A stretch of DNA of 23,303 bases from CANJUD01 sp043750035 (GCA_043750035.1 JAYVCI010000249.1:1-23303); one strand, 5' to 3'. Shown: positions 6,926 through 14,498, counted from the first letter of the stretch. Notes: generated by a model not told the origin, from the letters alone. Numbers and translations: made by a program.

Positions 6926-8116
6926 CTACTTACTCAAATACATACTCTTCTCTTTATACAATTGTCTAAAATAAGGATCGTATAAATCTTTAATAAACAA
7001 TATCGCCTCGCCTGTCGATTTCATTTCGGGGCCGAGTTCTTTTTCTATTTCGGGGAATTTATTATAGGAGAAAACTGGTTCTTTTATAGCGAATCCTTCC
7101 AGTTTACGCATGATATTAAAGTCTTTCAATTTCTTGGCACCAAGCATTACTTGCGTTGCAATATTTATATAAGGAACTTGATAAGCTTTTGCGATGAAAG
7201 GCACGGTACGACTCGCACGGGGATTGGCTTCTATCACATATACATAATTATCTTTAATGGCAAATTGTATATTCAATAATCCGCGAACATTGATAGCATG
7301 TGCAAGTTTTACAGCATAATCCGTCATGGTTTTTACTACGCCGGCATTGAGCGTGAACGGGGGCAATACCGCTGATGAATCTCCGCTGTGTATTCCAGCA
7401 GGTTCTATATGTTCCATCACACCTATTATATGTACATCCTCGCCATCGCATATACAATCAACTTCTGCTTCTTCTGCACGGTCGAGGAAATGGTCGATGA
7501 GTACACGATTGCCTGGTAGCTCGCCCATCAAACCTATAACAGCCTGCTCCAAATCTTCATCATTGATCACGATTTTCATTCCTTGTCCGCCAAGCACATA
7601 ACTGGGGCGAACGAGTACGGGATATCCTACAACTTTGGCAACTTTTATTGCTTCCTCAGCAGTTTCGGCAACACCATATTGTGGGTATGGAATTCCCAAT
7701 TCTTTTAATAGGTCGCTGAACAAACCGCGGTCTTCGGCGAGGTCCATATCTTTATAAGAAGTACCGATAATTTTCACGCCATGTTCTTCCAATTTCTTAG
7801 CAAGCTTTAAAGCAGTTTGTCCACCGAGTTGTACTATAACACCTTCTGGTTTTTCGTGCAAAATTATTTCACGCAGATGTTCCCAAAATACAGGCTCGAA
7901 ATATAATTTATCGGCCATATCAAAATCTGTACTCACTGTTTCAGGATTACAGTTTATCATAATAGCTTCGTAGCCGCATTCTTGTGCAGCCATTAGTCCG
8001 TGTACACAGCTATAGTCGAACTCAATGCCTTGGCCTATGCGGTTGGGGCCTGAGCCGAGTACGATGATTTTCTTTTTGGTTGAGGGGACGGATTCGTTGG
8101 AGTTTGGATGTTGCAT
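6926..8116 (-). CDS. Carbamoyl-phosphate synthase large chain, C-terminal synthetase half only, 396 aa
   Basis: The sequence matches the second (carbamoyl-phosphate forming) half of CarB, about residues 554-936 of the 1073-residue E. coli protein: VLGSGPNRIGQGIEFDYSC (19-37), NCNPETVSTD (55-64), QLGGQTALKLA, RPSYVLGGQGM, then the ATP-grasp metal-binding segment VYVIEANPRASRT. It ends GPEMKSTGEA plus about 30 residues, without the C-terminal MGS-like allosteric domain. This half phosphorylates carbamate with the second ATP in arginine and pyrimidine synthesis. The N-terminal half is absent; a 15-residue polar leader precedes the fold. The gene upstream is an unrelated lipoprotein behind a strong terminator, so this is a true split gene rather than a frameshift. 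The N-half is expected elsewhere. Confidence 0.9.
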   Translation of the reverse strand: MQHPNSNESVPSTKKKIIVLGSGPNRIGQGIEFDYSCVHGLMAAQECGYEAIMINCNPETVSTDFDMADKLYFEPVFWEHLREIILHEKPEGVIVQLGGQTALKLAKKLEEHGVKIIGTSYKDMDLAEDRGLFSDLLKELGIPYPQYGVAETAEEAIKVAKVVGYPVLVRPSYVLGGQGMKIVINDEDLEQAVIGLMGELPGNRVLIDHFLDRAEEAEVDCICDGEDVHIIGVMEHIEPAGIHSGDSSAVLPPFTLNAGVVKTMTDYAVKLAHAINVRGLLNIQFAIKDNYVYVIEANPRASRTVPFIAKAYQVPYINIATQVMLGAKKLKDFNIMRKLEGFAIKEPVFSYNKFPEIEKELGPEMKSTGEAILFIKDLYDPYFRQLYKEKSMYLSK

Positions 8117-8131
8117 GGTTTTATATTATAC

Positions 8132-8170
8132 AAAAAAAGCAGCCTTATAAAATAATTGGCTGCTTTTTTT
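8132..8170. terminator. Bidirectional-looking terminator
   Basis: AAAAAAAGCAGCC (8132-8144) pairs with GGCTGCTTTTTTT (8158-8170) around a 13-base loop; both strands give GC stem plus T-run. It ends the minus-strand lipoprotein gene at 8191. It finishes only 15 bases before the half-carB start. Confidence 0.88.
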
Positions 8171-8190
8171 GGATGATTCATATTATATGA

Positions 8191-8763
8191 TTATTTATCT
8201 TTTTTTGTTTCTTTGCCTTCTGCTTTTTCTCCTTCACAAATGCCTTCGCAAGCATTGCAATTTGCATCGCAGTGTTTCCATTCTGTTTTGAAACAAGACT
8301 CCTCATTTTTTGGGTCAAACTTAGTAATAGATGAACCTAATTCAGCAGAAGCTTCTTCATAAGCCGCTTTTACTTTTTCTTCCGTTACTTCTTTATCGCC
8401 TTTGTCTGCCTTTTCTTTCATGGCTTTCAGTTCGGCTGCTTTGGTTTCCGACTTGGCCACCGCATCCTTATATTCTTTATAATAGCTCTCTAAACTGGTC
8501 ATGATATCAGCACATGATTTTTTCAACGAATCGCATTCTTTCTCTTTACCTTTCTTTGGTTTACAGCTCATTTTCTCGTCGTTCATTTTTTTCATGTCGT
8601 CCTTCATTTTCACAAGGTCAGCATCAAATGAGGCGAGGACTGTCTTCAGACTGTCGTAGTTTTTAACGAAAAGGTCGTTACCTTCTTTCTTGCCTGATTT
8701 ACAGGAGAACAGAAGCGTGGAGGCTGCGAGAGCCAGAACTAAAATAAATTTTAAATTTTTCAT
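8191..8763 (-). CDS. Coiled-coil lipoprotein with Cys-rich C-terminus, 190 aa
   Basis: No named family is recognised. The start MKNLKFILVL with a hydrophobic stretch and LLFS-Cys marks a lipoprotein. The mature part is Lys/Glu-rich and helical, with probable coiled coils (about 30-60 and 85-140). It has two Cys-containing patches: CKPKKGKEKEC with a third Cys soon after, and near the C-terminus C..EWKHCDANCNACEGIC, a spacing that could form disulfides or bind metal. The tail is charged and disordered. ATG 8763 is preferred because the in-frame TTG at 8793 is in the -7 box TACTTTTG. It is monocistronic, with its own promoter and terminator, and divergent from the RidA-family gene. Confidence 0.78.
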   Translation of the reverse strand: MKNLKFILVLALAASTLLFSCKSGKKEGNDLFVKNYDSLKTVLASFDADLVKMKDDMKKMNDEKMSCKPKKGKEKECDSLKKSCADIMTSLESYYKEYKDAVAKSETKAAELKAMKEKADKGDKEVTEEKVKAAYEEASAELGSSITKFDPKNEESCFKTEWKHCDANCNACEGICEGEKAEGKETKKDK

Positions 8764-8790
8764 GTGTGCGTTATGTTTTAATTTGCGGCA

Positions 8791-8824
8791 CAAAAGTAAT
8801 ACCTACGGGTTTAATAATTTTCAA
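8791..8824 (-). promoter_or_regulatory. Promoter of the Cys-rich lipoprotein gene
   Basis: TACTTTTG (8798-8791, minus) is an exact -7 match. TTG (8824-8822) lies 23 bases upstream, a little far for a -33 element. On the plus strand a weaker TTAATTTG (about 8778-8785) could serve the divergent RidA-family gene. Confidence 0.55.
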
Positions 8825-8826
8825 CA

Positions 8827-9243
8827 ATGGAACAACATTCTTTCGAATCGGGCAAAGCCCCTGAGCCAGTGGGTTTATACCCGCATGCCCGCCGTGTGGG
8901 CAACCTTCTTTTCCTCTCAGGTGTGGGCCCTCGTGAGCGTGGCACCAAAAAAATTCCCGGTGTGGAACTCGATGCCGAAGGAAATATCACCAGCTACGAT
9001 ATCGCCGCCCAATGCCATTCGGTTTTCAGAAATGTGAAATATATCCTCGAAGATTCTGGCAGCAGTTGGAATAATATTATAGATGTAACGGTTTACCTTA
9101 CCAATATGAAAGATGATTTCCCCATCTACAACAAACTTTGGGCTGAATACTTTGCCGAAAATCCCCCATGCAGAACCACGCTTGAAATAAATTGCTTGCC
9201 TACCCCAATTGGGATTGAGTTGAAGGTGGTGGCGATGGTATAG
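8827..9243 (+). CDS. RidA/YjgF-family protein, 2-aminomuconate deaminase-like, 138 aa
   Basis: Full-length RidA fold: an N-terminal PVGLYPHARRVGNLLFLSG strand pair, then GVGPRERG, a central helix (AAQCHSVFRNVKYILEDSG), VTVYLTNMKD, and the conserved CRTTLEI...IGIELKVVA end. Arg165-type active-site residues of RidA correspond to the Arg in PCRTT. The YPH lead and the GVE.D insertion are like 2-aminomuconate deaminases of tryptophan/kynurenine breakdown rather than housekeeping RidA, but no other kynurenine genes are in the window, so the substrate is inference. The enzyme acts in the cytosol on imines/enamines. The start is at the first ATG, 63 bases from the divergent lipoprotein start. Confidence 0.85.
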   Translation: MEQHSFESGKAPEPVGLYPHARRVGNLLFLSGVGPRERGTKKIPGVELDAEGNITSYDIAAQCHSVFRNVKYILEDSGSSWNNIIDVTVYLTNMKDDFPIYNKLWAEYFAENPPCRTTLEINCLPTPIGIELKVVAMV

Positions 9244-9368
9244 GTTTAACCTGCAAGTTGGGTTAAGAGAAGACAATCTTTCATAATATTATATTGTTTT
9301 TTAATTGTTGTATGCTAATGACAAACAAGTTTAGGTAATTTGGACAAATGGAGGGGATTATTTTTTTG

Positions 9369-10784
9369 TTATGGCTTTAGCAATAATTCCATTTGCTCTG
9401 ATTTGTATGATTCATCCATTGAGCAAGCTATATTATAGTATTTACTAGCTAACTCCTTCTCAGTTGAACTAAAATGAGAAAGCAGAAAAAGTGCATAATC
9501 ATAATATTCATATGCAAAATTAGGTTCTATTTGTATAAACCTATCATAGTATAATTTTGCTGATTTATAATGCTTATATTCTATTTCATATAAATTAGCA
9601 AGTTGATTTAGGGTGTTCTTTGATACTGGGTCTATTTCCAAAATTTCCTGAAATTCTCTTTTAGCATCCGAAAACCTCTTGAATTCTTTCCAAAGTAACA
9701 TTCCATAATTATGCTTTGCATCTATAAAATCTTTTTTTATTCGAATAGCAAATTCATAATGATATATCGCTAGTTCATAATTAATAAGGTCACGATGATA
9801 AATTAAAGCTAAATCATAATGAGCAACTGCATAAAACGGATCTATCTGAAGAGCAATTTCTAACAATTCTTTTGCCTTGTCAGGATTAGCAAATCTAGTT
9901 GAATACAAGCCAGCTAAATTAGCGTAAGCTCTAGCATTTCTTGGCTCGTACTCAACAGCTTTTTCATATAACTTTTTCGCCTCTGCAAAATCTTCTTTAT
10001 AAGTTTCATAATTACACCCTAAATTGTAATACGCTGCTCCAAATAGTGGGTCAAATTCAATAGATTTTTTGTAAAAATGAATTGATTTTTCAATATGATT
10101 TTTAGCATAGGCATAATGTCCTTTAACAAAATATACTTTTGAATTCTTTGGATATTTTAATTCTAATCTATCCATTTCAATATCTAATTCTTCTTCCGTT
10201 TTAAATTCGTCTAAAGCAATTATTTCATCTACCAAAACTTTATCTGAAACACCTAAATAGTCAAAAATCTGTTTGAATCTATCAGAAACAAGTTCGGAAA
10301 AACTGGAATTTTTAGAGTCACTAATGATAGTCAAGAATTCAGCAATTGACGTTCTGATGTTTTCATAATGTTTTAAATCTTTATACAATTCAATAGAATC
10401 TGTAACCTTAACTGATTTTAATTTTAGTTCTAAATCTTTATACTTTTCATCCCAATATTGGATATATTCAAGTTGCTCTTCTGGTTTATAAATCTTGGCA
10501 CCAGCAACGATTATTGGAAGGATTTTCTCTTTGAAATTTTCATCTTTAATTAATTCAAGAACTTCAAACATAGCATTTGGGGATTTTAAGAAATCGTCAC
10601 TAATGATAAGCAGAACAAAATCTGTAGACCGAACCTCCTTCATATACTCTTTAATACTGCCTTTATAAGGGATTTCTCTGACATCTCTTTTAATATTGAT
10701 ACCAGTTGGTGCAAAAGCTGAATCAATATGGTCTGCTATATTTGAATTAGCCCAAGAGTATGATATGAAAATTGTTTGCGGCAA
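9369..10784 (-). CDS. TIR-domain protein with C-terminal TPR repeats, 471 aa
   Basis: N-terminal TIR domain (about 3-150): TIFISYSWAN, then DVREIPYKGSIKEYM, FVLLIISDDFLKSP and AMFEVLEL, where Glu74 sits at the catalytic position of NAD+-cleaving TIRs. The Cys usual in SPNC is Ala71 here. A linker (150-215) leads to six or seven TPR-like units (about 215-465), visible as repeated A.Y..L..IY and I.P..A patterns. Such bacterial TIR proteins usually act in immunity by depleting NAD+ or making a nucleotide signal, with the TPR part as sensor or scaffold. No ATG precedes the domain. TTG 10784 (MPQTIFISYS) is chosen; TTG 10820 lies in the -7 box. The gene is AT-rich with AGA Arg codons and stands alone, divergent from the nucleoid-associated protein gene. 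Confidence 0.85.
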   Translation of the reverse strand: MPQTIFISYSWANSNIADHIDSAFAPTGINIKRDVREIPYKGSIKEYMKEVRSTDFVLLIISDDFLKSPNAMFEVLELIKDENFKEKILPIIVAGAKIYKPEEQLEYIQYWDEKYKDLELKLKSVKVTDSIELYKDLKHYENIRTSIAEFLTIISDSKNSSFSELVSDRFKQIFDYLGVSDKVLVDEIIALDEFKTEEELDIEMDRLELKYPKNSKVYFVKGHYAYAKNHIEKSIHFYKKSIEFDPLFGAAYYNLGCNYETYKEDFAEAKKLYEKAVEYEPRNARAYANLAGLYSTRFANPDKAKELLEIALQIDPFYAVAHYDLALIYHRDLINYELAIYHYEFAIRIKKDFIDAKHNYGMLLWKEFKRFSDAKREFQEILEIDPVSKNTLNQLANLYEIEYKHYKSAKLYYDRFIQIEPNFAYEYYDYALFLLSHFSSTEKELASKYYNIACSMDESYKSEQMELLLKP

Positions 10785-10817
10785 TAAATATAAATTTCTA
10801 TTTTGAAGTACGAAGCA

Positions 10818-10825
10818 CAAATATA
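10818..10825 (-). promoter_or_regulatory. Promoter -7 box of the TIR-TPR gene
   Basis: TATATTTG on the minus strand, an exact TAnnTTTG match, 33 bases before the proposed TTG start at 10784. No firm -33 TTG was found at the usual spacing. Confidence 0.6.
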
Positions 10826-10877
10826 ACCCAATTCCCCAAAATTCTAAAATTTATCTCCCAATAAAACCTCATCCCCT

Positions 10878-10885
10878 TATTTTTG
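10878..10885 (+). promoter_or_regulatory. Promoter -7 box of the nucleoid-associated protein gene
   Basis: TATTTTTG matches TAnnTTTG exactly, followed by CC, 28 bases before the ATG at 10914. With the minus-strand box at 10818-10825 it forms a divergent promoter pair separated by 52 bases. Confidence 0.55.
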
Positions 10886-10913
10886 CCTCTCATTTTACAG
10901 CACAGAACTATCA

Positions 10914-11954
10914 ATGAACCTAAGCACCAGTACATTAAAAAATATATCCGTTCATTTTATAGGGAACAAAAACCAGGGCGATGAAATGGTTCTGTCGAAA
11001 AAGGAAATGGAGTTGGGTATTGATCTTTCTGCTCGGTTGAAGGAATATTTTTTGGGGAGGTTTAATGCGGTATATGATAAATATTGCTTTACCCATGCCA
11101 ACGATTTAAAATTTAATGAGGTATATAATTATGTTTCAGAATATTTTGCCAACGGGCCTGATTTTCATAAAACATCCGAACATATTGCCAAACATTTATT
11201 TGAGAGTTCTATTCACCCAAAAGTGAAACCAGGAGAATTATATGTTTGCCATTTCGAGAATTGTGAGATTGATAATAAAGTAGTAAACGCCATCGGCATT
11301 TTTAAAACAGAAATAAAAAGTGGTTTTTTTGAAGTACACCAACAAAAAAATGAATTTTCCATTGCCTATAAAGAGGGAATTGATATCAATAAATTTGAGA
11401 AAGGATGTATTATATATGACACCAATGAAAAAGAAGGATTTGTGGTGCAGATTATAGATAATCAAAATAGGGGAGAGGAGGCACTGTATTGGAGAGAAAC
11501 ATTTTTAGGTCTCACCCAAGTGAGCAATGATTTTCACCAAACAAACCAGTTTTTAAGCATCGCCAAAAGCTATGTAACCAAACAAGTTTCCGAAGATTTT
11601 GAAGTAACCAAGGCCGACCAAATTGATTTATTAAATCGCTCCGTAGAATATTTCCAGAACCACGAAAAGTTCGACAAAAAAGAATTTGAAAAAGAAGTAT
11701 TCCAACACAAAAGTATTATAGAATCTTTCAGAACCTATGATGAAACATACCGTGAAAACCACGAACTCAAGGTCCCCGATAGTTTTGATATATCAGCCCC
11801 CGCGGTAAAAAAGCAAACCCGCATCTTCAAAAGCGTCCTAAAGCTCGACAAAAATTTCCATATCTATATCCACGGCAACAAAGAAATGATAGAACAAGGT
11901 GTGGAGAAAGATGGGAGAAAGTATTATAAGATTTATTATGAGAATGAAGCTTAG
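10914..11954 (+). CDS. 37-kDa nucleoid-associated protein (NdpA/YejK family), 346 aa
   Basis: The whole length fits the nucleoid-associated protein family PF04245: an N-terminal ISVHFIGNKNQGDEMVLSKKE segment, a helical part with HIAKHLFESSIHPKVKPGELYVC, the GIFKTEIKSGFF strand pair, and a C-terminal FKSVLKLDKNFHIYIHGN segment. Members bind the nucleoid in the cytosol, and their exact role is poorly known. The length agrees with the E. coli protein (about 335). It has its own promoter and ends at a complex repeat region. The divergent neighbour is the TIR-TPR gene; whether they share regulation cannot be told. Confidence 0.88.
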   Translation: MNLSTSTLKNISVHFIGNKNQGDEMVLSKKEMELGIDLSARLKEYFLGRFNAVYDKYCFTHANDLKFNEVYNYVSEYFANGPDFHKTSEHIAKHLFESSIHPKVKPGELYVCHFENCEIDNKVVNAIGIFKTEIKSGFFEVHQQKNEFSIAYKEGIDINKFEKGCIIYDTNEKEGFVVQIIDNQNRGEEALYWRETFLGLTQVSNDFHQTNQFLSIAKSYVTKQVSEDFEVTKADQIDLLNRSVEYFQNHEKFDKKEFEKEVFQHKSIIESFRTYDETYRENHELKVPDSFDISAPAVKKQTRIFKSVLKLDKNFHIYIHGNKEMIEQGVEKDGRKYYKIYYENEA

Positions 11955-12161
11955 GGGAATTACGTCCGCCGCGGCGGATTCAATTACGAATTTTTGCTTT
12001 AAATTTGGTATCATATATTCCAACAATGTTCGACCCCATCGGGGTCGCAGGTTTATAAAAAACAACAAGGCTATAAACCTTTGACCCCGATGGGGTCACA
12101 CAACCGACTAACATAGCATGACAATTTTTTTTTACAAAGTCCAGCTTTTTCGTAATTCCCC
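11954..12161. repeat. Composite nested repeat region (family C arms, GC palindrome core)
   Basis: GGGGAATTACG (11954-11964) is the exact reverse complement of CGTAATTCCCC (12151-12161), enclosing everything between. Inside are the TCCGCCGCGGCGGA palindrome (11965-11978), CAATTACGAATT (11981-11992) and the double hairpin at 12031-12098. The region begins on the last base of the nucleoid-protein stop codon and ends 14 bases from the lptE stop, so it lies between convergent genes. Confidence 0.8.
12031..12098. repeat. Two-tier inverted repeat of GACCCC-GGGGTC hairpins
   Basis: Hairpin CGACCCC-ATC-GGGGTCG (12031-12047) and its reverse complement TGACCCC-GAT-GGGGTCA (12082-12098) flank a second inverted pair, AGGTTTATA (12049-12057) and TATAAACCT (12072-12080). 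It can fold either as two small hairpins or as one long stem of about 26 pairs. No T-run follows, so it is not a standard terminator. Confidence 0.85.
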
Positions 12162-12174
12162 ATTCGTAATTAAT

Positions 12175-12669
12175 TTACCAGCTCACCAACGCCTTATTAA
12201 AAATCTCCTGAGCCAATAAATCTGTTATATCTGCAATCAGTTTTGCTTCGGCAGCAGACAGACTTTGACTGGCCGGAAAATCCGCAAACTGGGTGAAGCT
12301 TTGATCGAAATTGAGTTTGGGATCTAGTGTGTTTACGCATTTCATTTGCACTGTAATAGTCAAACGTTGCTGTGCTACTTGCTGTGTGGCCCCACCGCTT
12401 AGTGCGGCATTGCTTACTTTATAATCCGTAATTTTCCCTGTAAAATGCAAATCTCCTTTTTCGTTTACAATCTTCAACGAAGTTTCATTCGCTATTTTGT
12501 TTTTGAGTTTTTCTGTCAATACATTGCTTAAAGTTGGTGCTACCTGTGTGGCTTTGTTTTCTATATAATCAACCGTAGCGGTTTTCAATTTCCCCACATT
12601 GGCAGGCGGCTTTATATGATAGCAGCAACTGCTGAGGAGGAGGAGGGTGTATATTATTATAATTTTCAT
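12175..12669 (-). CDS. lptE: LptE-family LPS-assembly lipoprotein, 164 aa
   Basis: Lipoprotein signal (hydrophobic 3-12, then LLSS-Cys15). The mature part follows the Bacteroidota LptE pattern: KTATVDYIENKATQVAP, LSNVLTEKLKNKI, T.LKIVNEKGDLHFTGKI..Y, the QRLTITVQM strand, F.QSF..FADFP, and IFNKALVSW at the end, where the family has I.N..v.NW. LptE plugs the LptD barrel and delivers LPS to the outer leaflet. The length is typical. It lies 87 bases downstream of the MFS gene with repeat A copy 2 filling the gap and no promoter box visible, so it may be read from the msrC-MFS transcript. Confidence 0.85.
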   Translation of the reverse strand: MKIIIIYTLLLLSSCCYHIKPPANVGKLKTATVDYIENKATQVAPTLSNVLTEKLKNKIANETSLKIVNEKGDLHFTGKITDYKVSNAALSGGATQQVAQQRLTITVQMKCVNTLDPKLNFDQSFTQFADFPASQSLSAAEAKLIADITDLLAQEIFNKALVSW

Positions 12670-12671
12670 AT

Positions 12672-12751
12672 GAGTAATCAGTGGTCAGTAATCAGTGGTC
12701 AGTAGCTGACGCCGAATGGCACTGACTACTGATTACTGACTACTGTCTACT
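12672..12751. repeat. Family A heptamer repeat, copy 2
   Basis: AGTAATCAGTGGTCAGTAATCAGTGGTCAGTAG, the core GCTGACGCCG-AAT-GGCACTGAC, then CTGATTACTGACTACTGTCTACT. The arms are imperfect inverted repeats. The core matches copy 3 except that copy 3 carries a 19-base palindromic segment in place of AAT. It fills the gap between the MFS gene and lptE, ending 2 bases from the lptE ATG. Confidence 0.85.
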
Positions 12752-12756
12752 ATTTT

Positions 12757-14004
12757 TTATTCCTCTAAATAATCTAGGTCTTTACTAAATGTTTCATCCG
12801 TTTTTAATATTCCATATAATGACAATGATATCGCTATCACCCCAATTGTAATCGCTGCGGGATAAATTCCAAATTCTTCCGTTAGTTTACGAAAACCCAT
12901 TGTCATTGGGACTGTGGCACCGCGTACAAAATTAGGAACCGTATTACTTACCGTACTACGAATATTCGTGCCAAATTGTTCGCTGGCAATTGTAACAAAT
13001 AATGCCCAGAAACCTGTGGACGCACCAAGCAAAAAACACATAAAATAAAACATATCTACGGTAACATCGCTCATGTGTATATAATATATAAATGCCAGTG
13101 CCAAACATATAATATATCCCGTAACCACCTTCACCCTGCTGCGAAACCATTGGCTAAACAATCCACTAAACAAATCACCCACCGATAAACCGATATAACT
13201 ATACATGACACATTTGCCAACCGTTACAATACCTCCGGTTACGCCCACATAAGCTGCGAATTTTTCACTAAAAGCTATAAGTATTCCTACTACAAACCAT
13301 ATAGGAAGTCCGATAAGAATACATCGTAAATATTTTGGGAAATTCTTTTTGGTGAATAACAGGGCAAAACTTCCGCGTTTGGTTTTGGTAGTTTCCAACC
13401 CCTTATACATTCCCGATTCATAAGCACCAGCCCGAAGTGCCAACAATAACAATCCCAATACCCCCCCCACTATATAGGTAACCTGCCATCCTTGCATGTT
13501 TATATTAAAAGCTTGTGCTATATGGTCGCCCTCTTTGCCCACCATTGAAGCCACTACTGCACCCAATGCTCCAAAAGTTACGATAATCATGGTGCCATAA
13601 CCACGTTTGTCTTTGTGCATGGTCTCGACCACTAGTGTAATACCTGCACCTAACTCGCCCGCCAATCCTATGCCTGCAAGCAAACGGAAAACCGCATACG
13701 TTTCCACATTGGTCACAAATGCGTTGCAAATATTTGCCAGTGAATACACCACTATAGAACCAAACAAAACTTTTATTCTTCCTTTTTTATCGCCCAATAT
13801 TCCCCAAAGCAATCCGCCAATCAACATTCCCGTCATCTGAAAATTGAACAGATAGGTTTCCCATTGGAACAATTCCGCAGCATCAGTAATTCCAAGTGCC
13901 TTAAGACTGTCTTTCTTTACCACTTGAAAAAGGATTAGGTCGTATATATCAACGAAATATCCCAAAGAGGCGATGATGATAATCCACCAAACTTTTTTGC
14001 TCAT
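12757..14004 (-). CDS. MFS transporter, 12-TM metabolite:H+ symporter type, 415 aa
   Basis: Twelve hydrophobic segments can be traced. The loop after segment 2 reads GILGDKKGRIKV, the MFS A-motif G..D..GR..; the first segment ends GYFVDIYDLILF, as in the sugar/metabolite-H+ symporter branch (SP/MHS). The FRLLAGIGLAGELGAGITLV segment also fits that branch, and an equivalent motif appears at the second half (SQWFRSRVKVV). Acidic residues Asp19 and Asp22 in the first helix may couple protons. The substrate is not predictable. Its ATG overlaps the msrC stop (ATGA), so the two are translationally coupled. Confidence 0.88.
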   Translation of the reverse strand: MSKKVWWIIIIASLGYFVDIYDLILFQVVKKDSLKALGITDAAELFQWETYLFNFQMTGMLIGGLLWGILGDKKGRIKVLFGSIVVYSLANICNAFVTNVETYAVFRLLAGIGLAGELGAGITLVVETMHKDKRGYGTMIIVTFGALGAVVASMVGKEGDHIAQAFNINMQGWQVTYIVGGVLGLLLLALRAGAYESGMYKGLETTKTKRGSFALLFTKKNFPKYLRCILIGLPIWFVVGILIAFSEKFAAYVGVTGGIVTVGKCVMYSYIGLSVGDLFSGLFSQWFRSRVKVVTGYIICLALAFIYYIHMSDVTVDMFYFMCFLLGASTGFWALFVTIASEQFGTNIRSTVSNTVPNFVRGATVPMTMGFRKLTEEFGIYPAAITIGVIAISLSLYGILKTDETFSKDLDYLEE

Positions 14005-14498
14005 AAATTCCAGAGTTGGTTTTTTGTCAGCAAATCAACAACCTTTTGCAGCCATTTGCTATCGGTATCGTCAAAATAATTTAGGTGCTCGCTGTCAACA
14101 TCAAGAACTGCAAGTACTTCGGTATTTAAAATAAGGGGCAGTACAATTTCACTTTTGCTTGCAGCTGAGCAGGCTATATGTCCGGGAAATGCGTCCACAT
14201 CGGGCACTATAATAATGTGTGCTTGCTCCCATGCCGTGCCACATACACCGTTGCCTTTGCTAATGCGGGTACAGGCGATAGGACCTTGGAATGGACCGAG
14301 TACCAGTTCATTCGTTTCCTTATCAATCAAATAAAAACCGACCCACCACCATCCAAATGTTTGGTGCAGAGCCGCAGCAATATTGGCCATGTTAGCCACA
14401 ATATTTTTTTCTCCAACAATCAGCGAAGATATTTGTGGCAAAAGGCTTTCGTAGCGTTTTTCTTTGCTTATGTTTGCATCAATAATAATTTCTTCCAT
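14001..14498 (-). CDS. msrC: Free methionine-(R)-sulfoxide reductase (GAF domain), 165 aa
   Basis: A single GAF domain with the family signature: LVLGPFQGPIACTRI, G.GVCGTAW, VPDVDAFPGHIACSAASKSEIV. Cys76, Cys86 and Cys110 have exactly the spacing (10 and 24) of the catalytic and resolving cysteines Cys84, Cys94 and Cys118 of the E. coli enzyme. It reduces free Met-(R)-sulfoxide in the cytosol using thioredoxin. It is the first gene of a transcript with the MFS gene, behind a TAGTTTTG box at 14518-14525, divergent from the DUF4296 gene. Confidence 0.92.
   Translation of the reverse strand: MEEIIIDANISKEKRYESLLPQISSLIVGEKNIVANMANIAAALHQTFGWWWVGFYLIDKETNELVLGPFQGPIACTRISKGNGVCGTAWEQAHIIIVPDVDAFPGHIACSAASKSEIVLPLILNTEVLAVLDVDSEHLNYFDDTDSKWLQKVVDLLTKNQLWNL

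Noticed and set aside
9246..9266. TTAACC...GGTTAA hairpin after the RidA-family gene
   Set aside because: Six AT-rich pairs and no T-run, so not convincing as a terminator.
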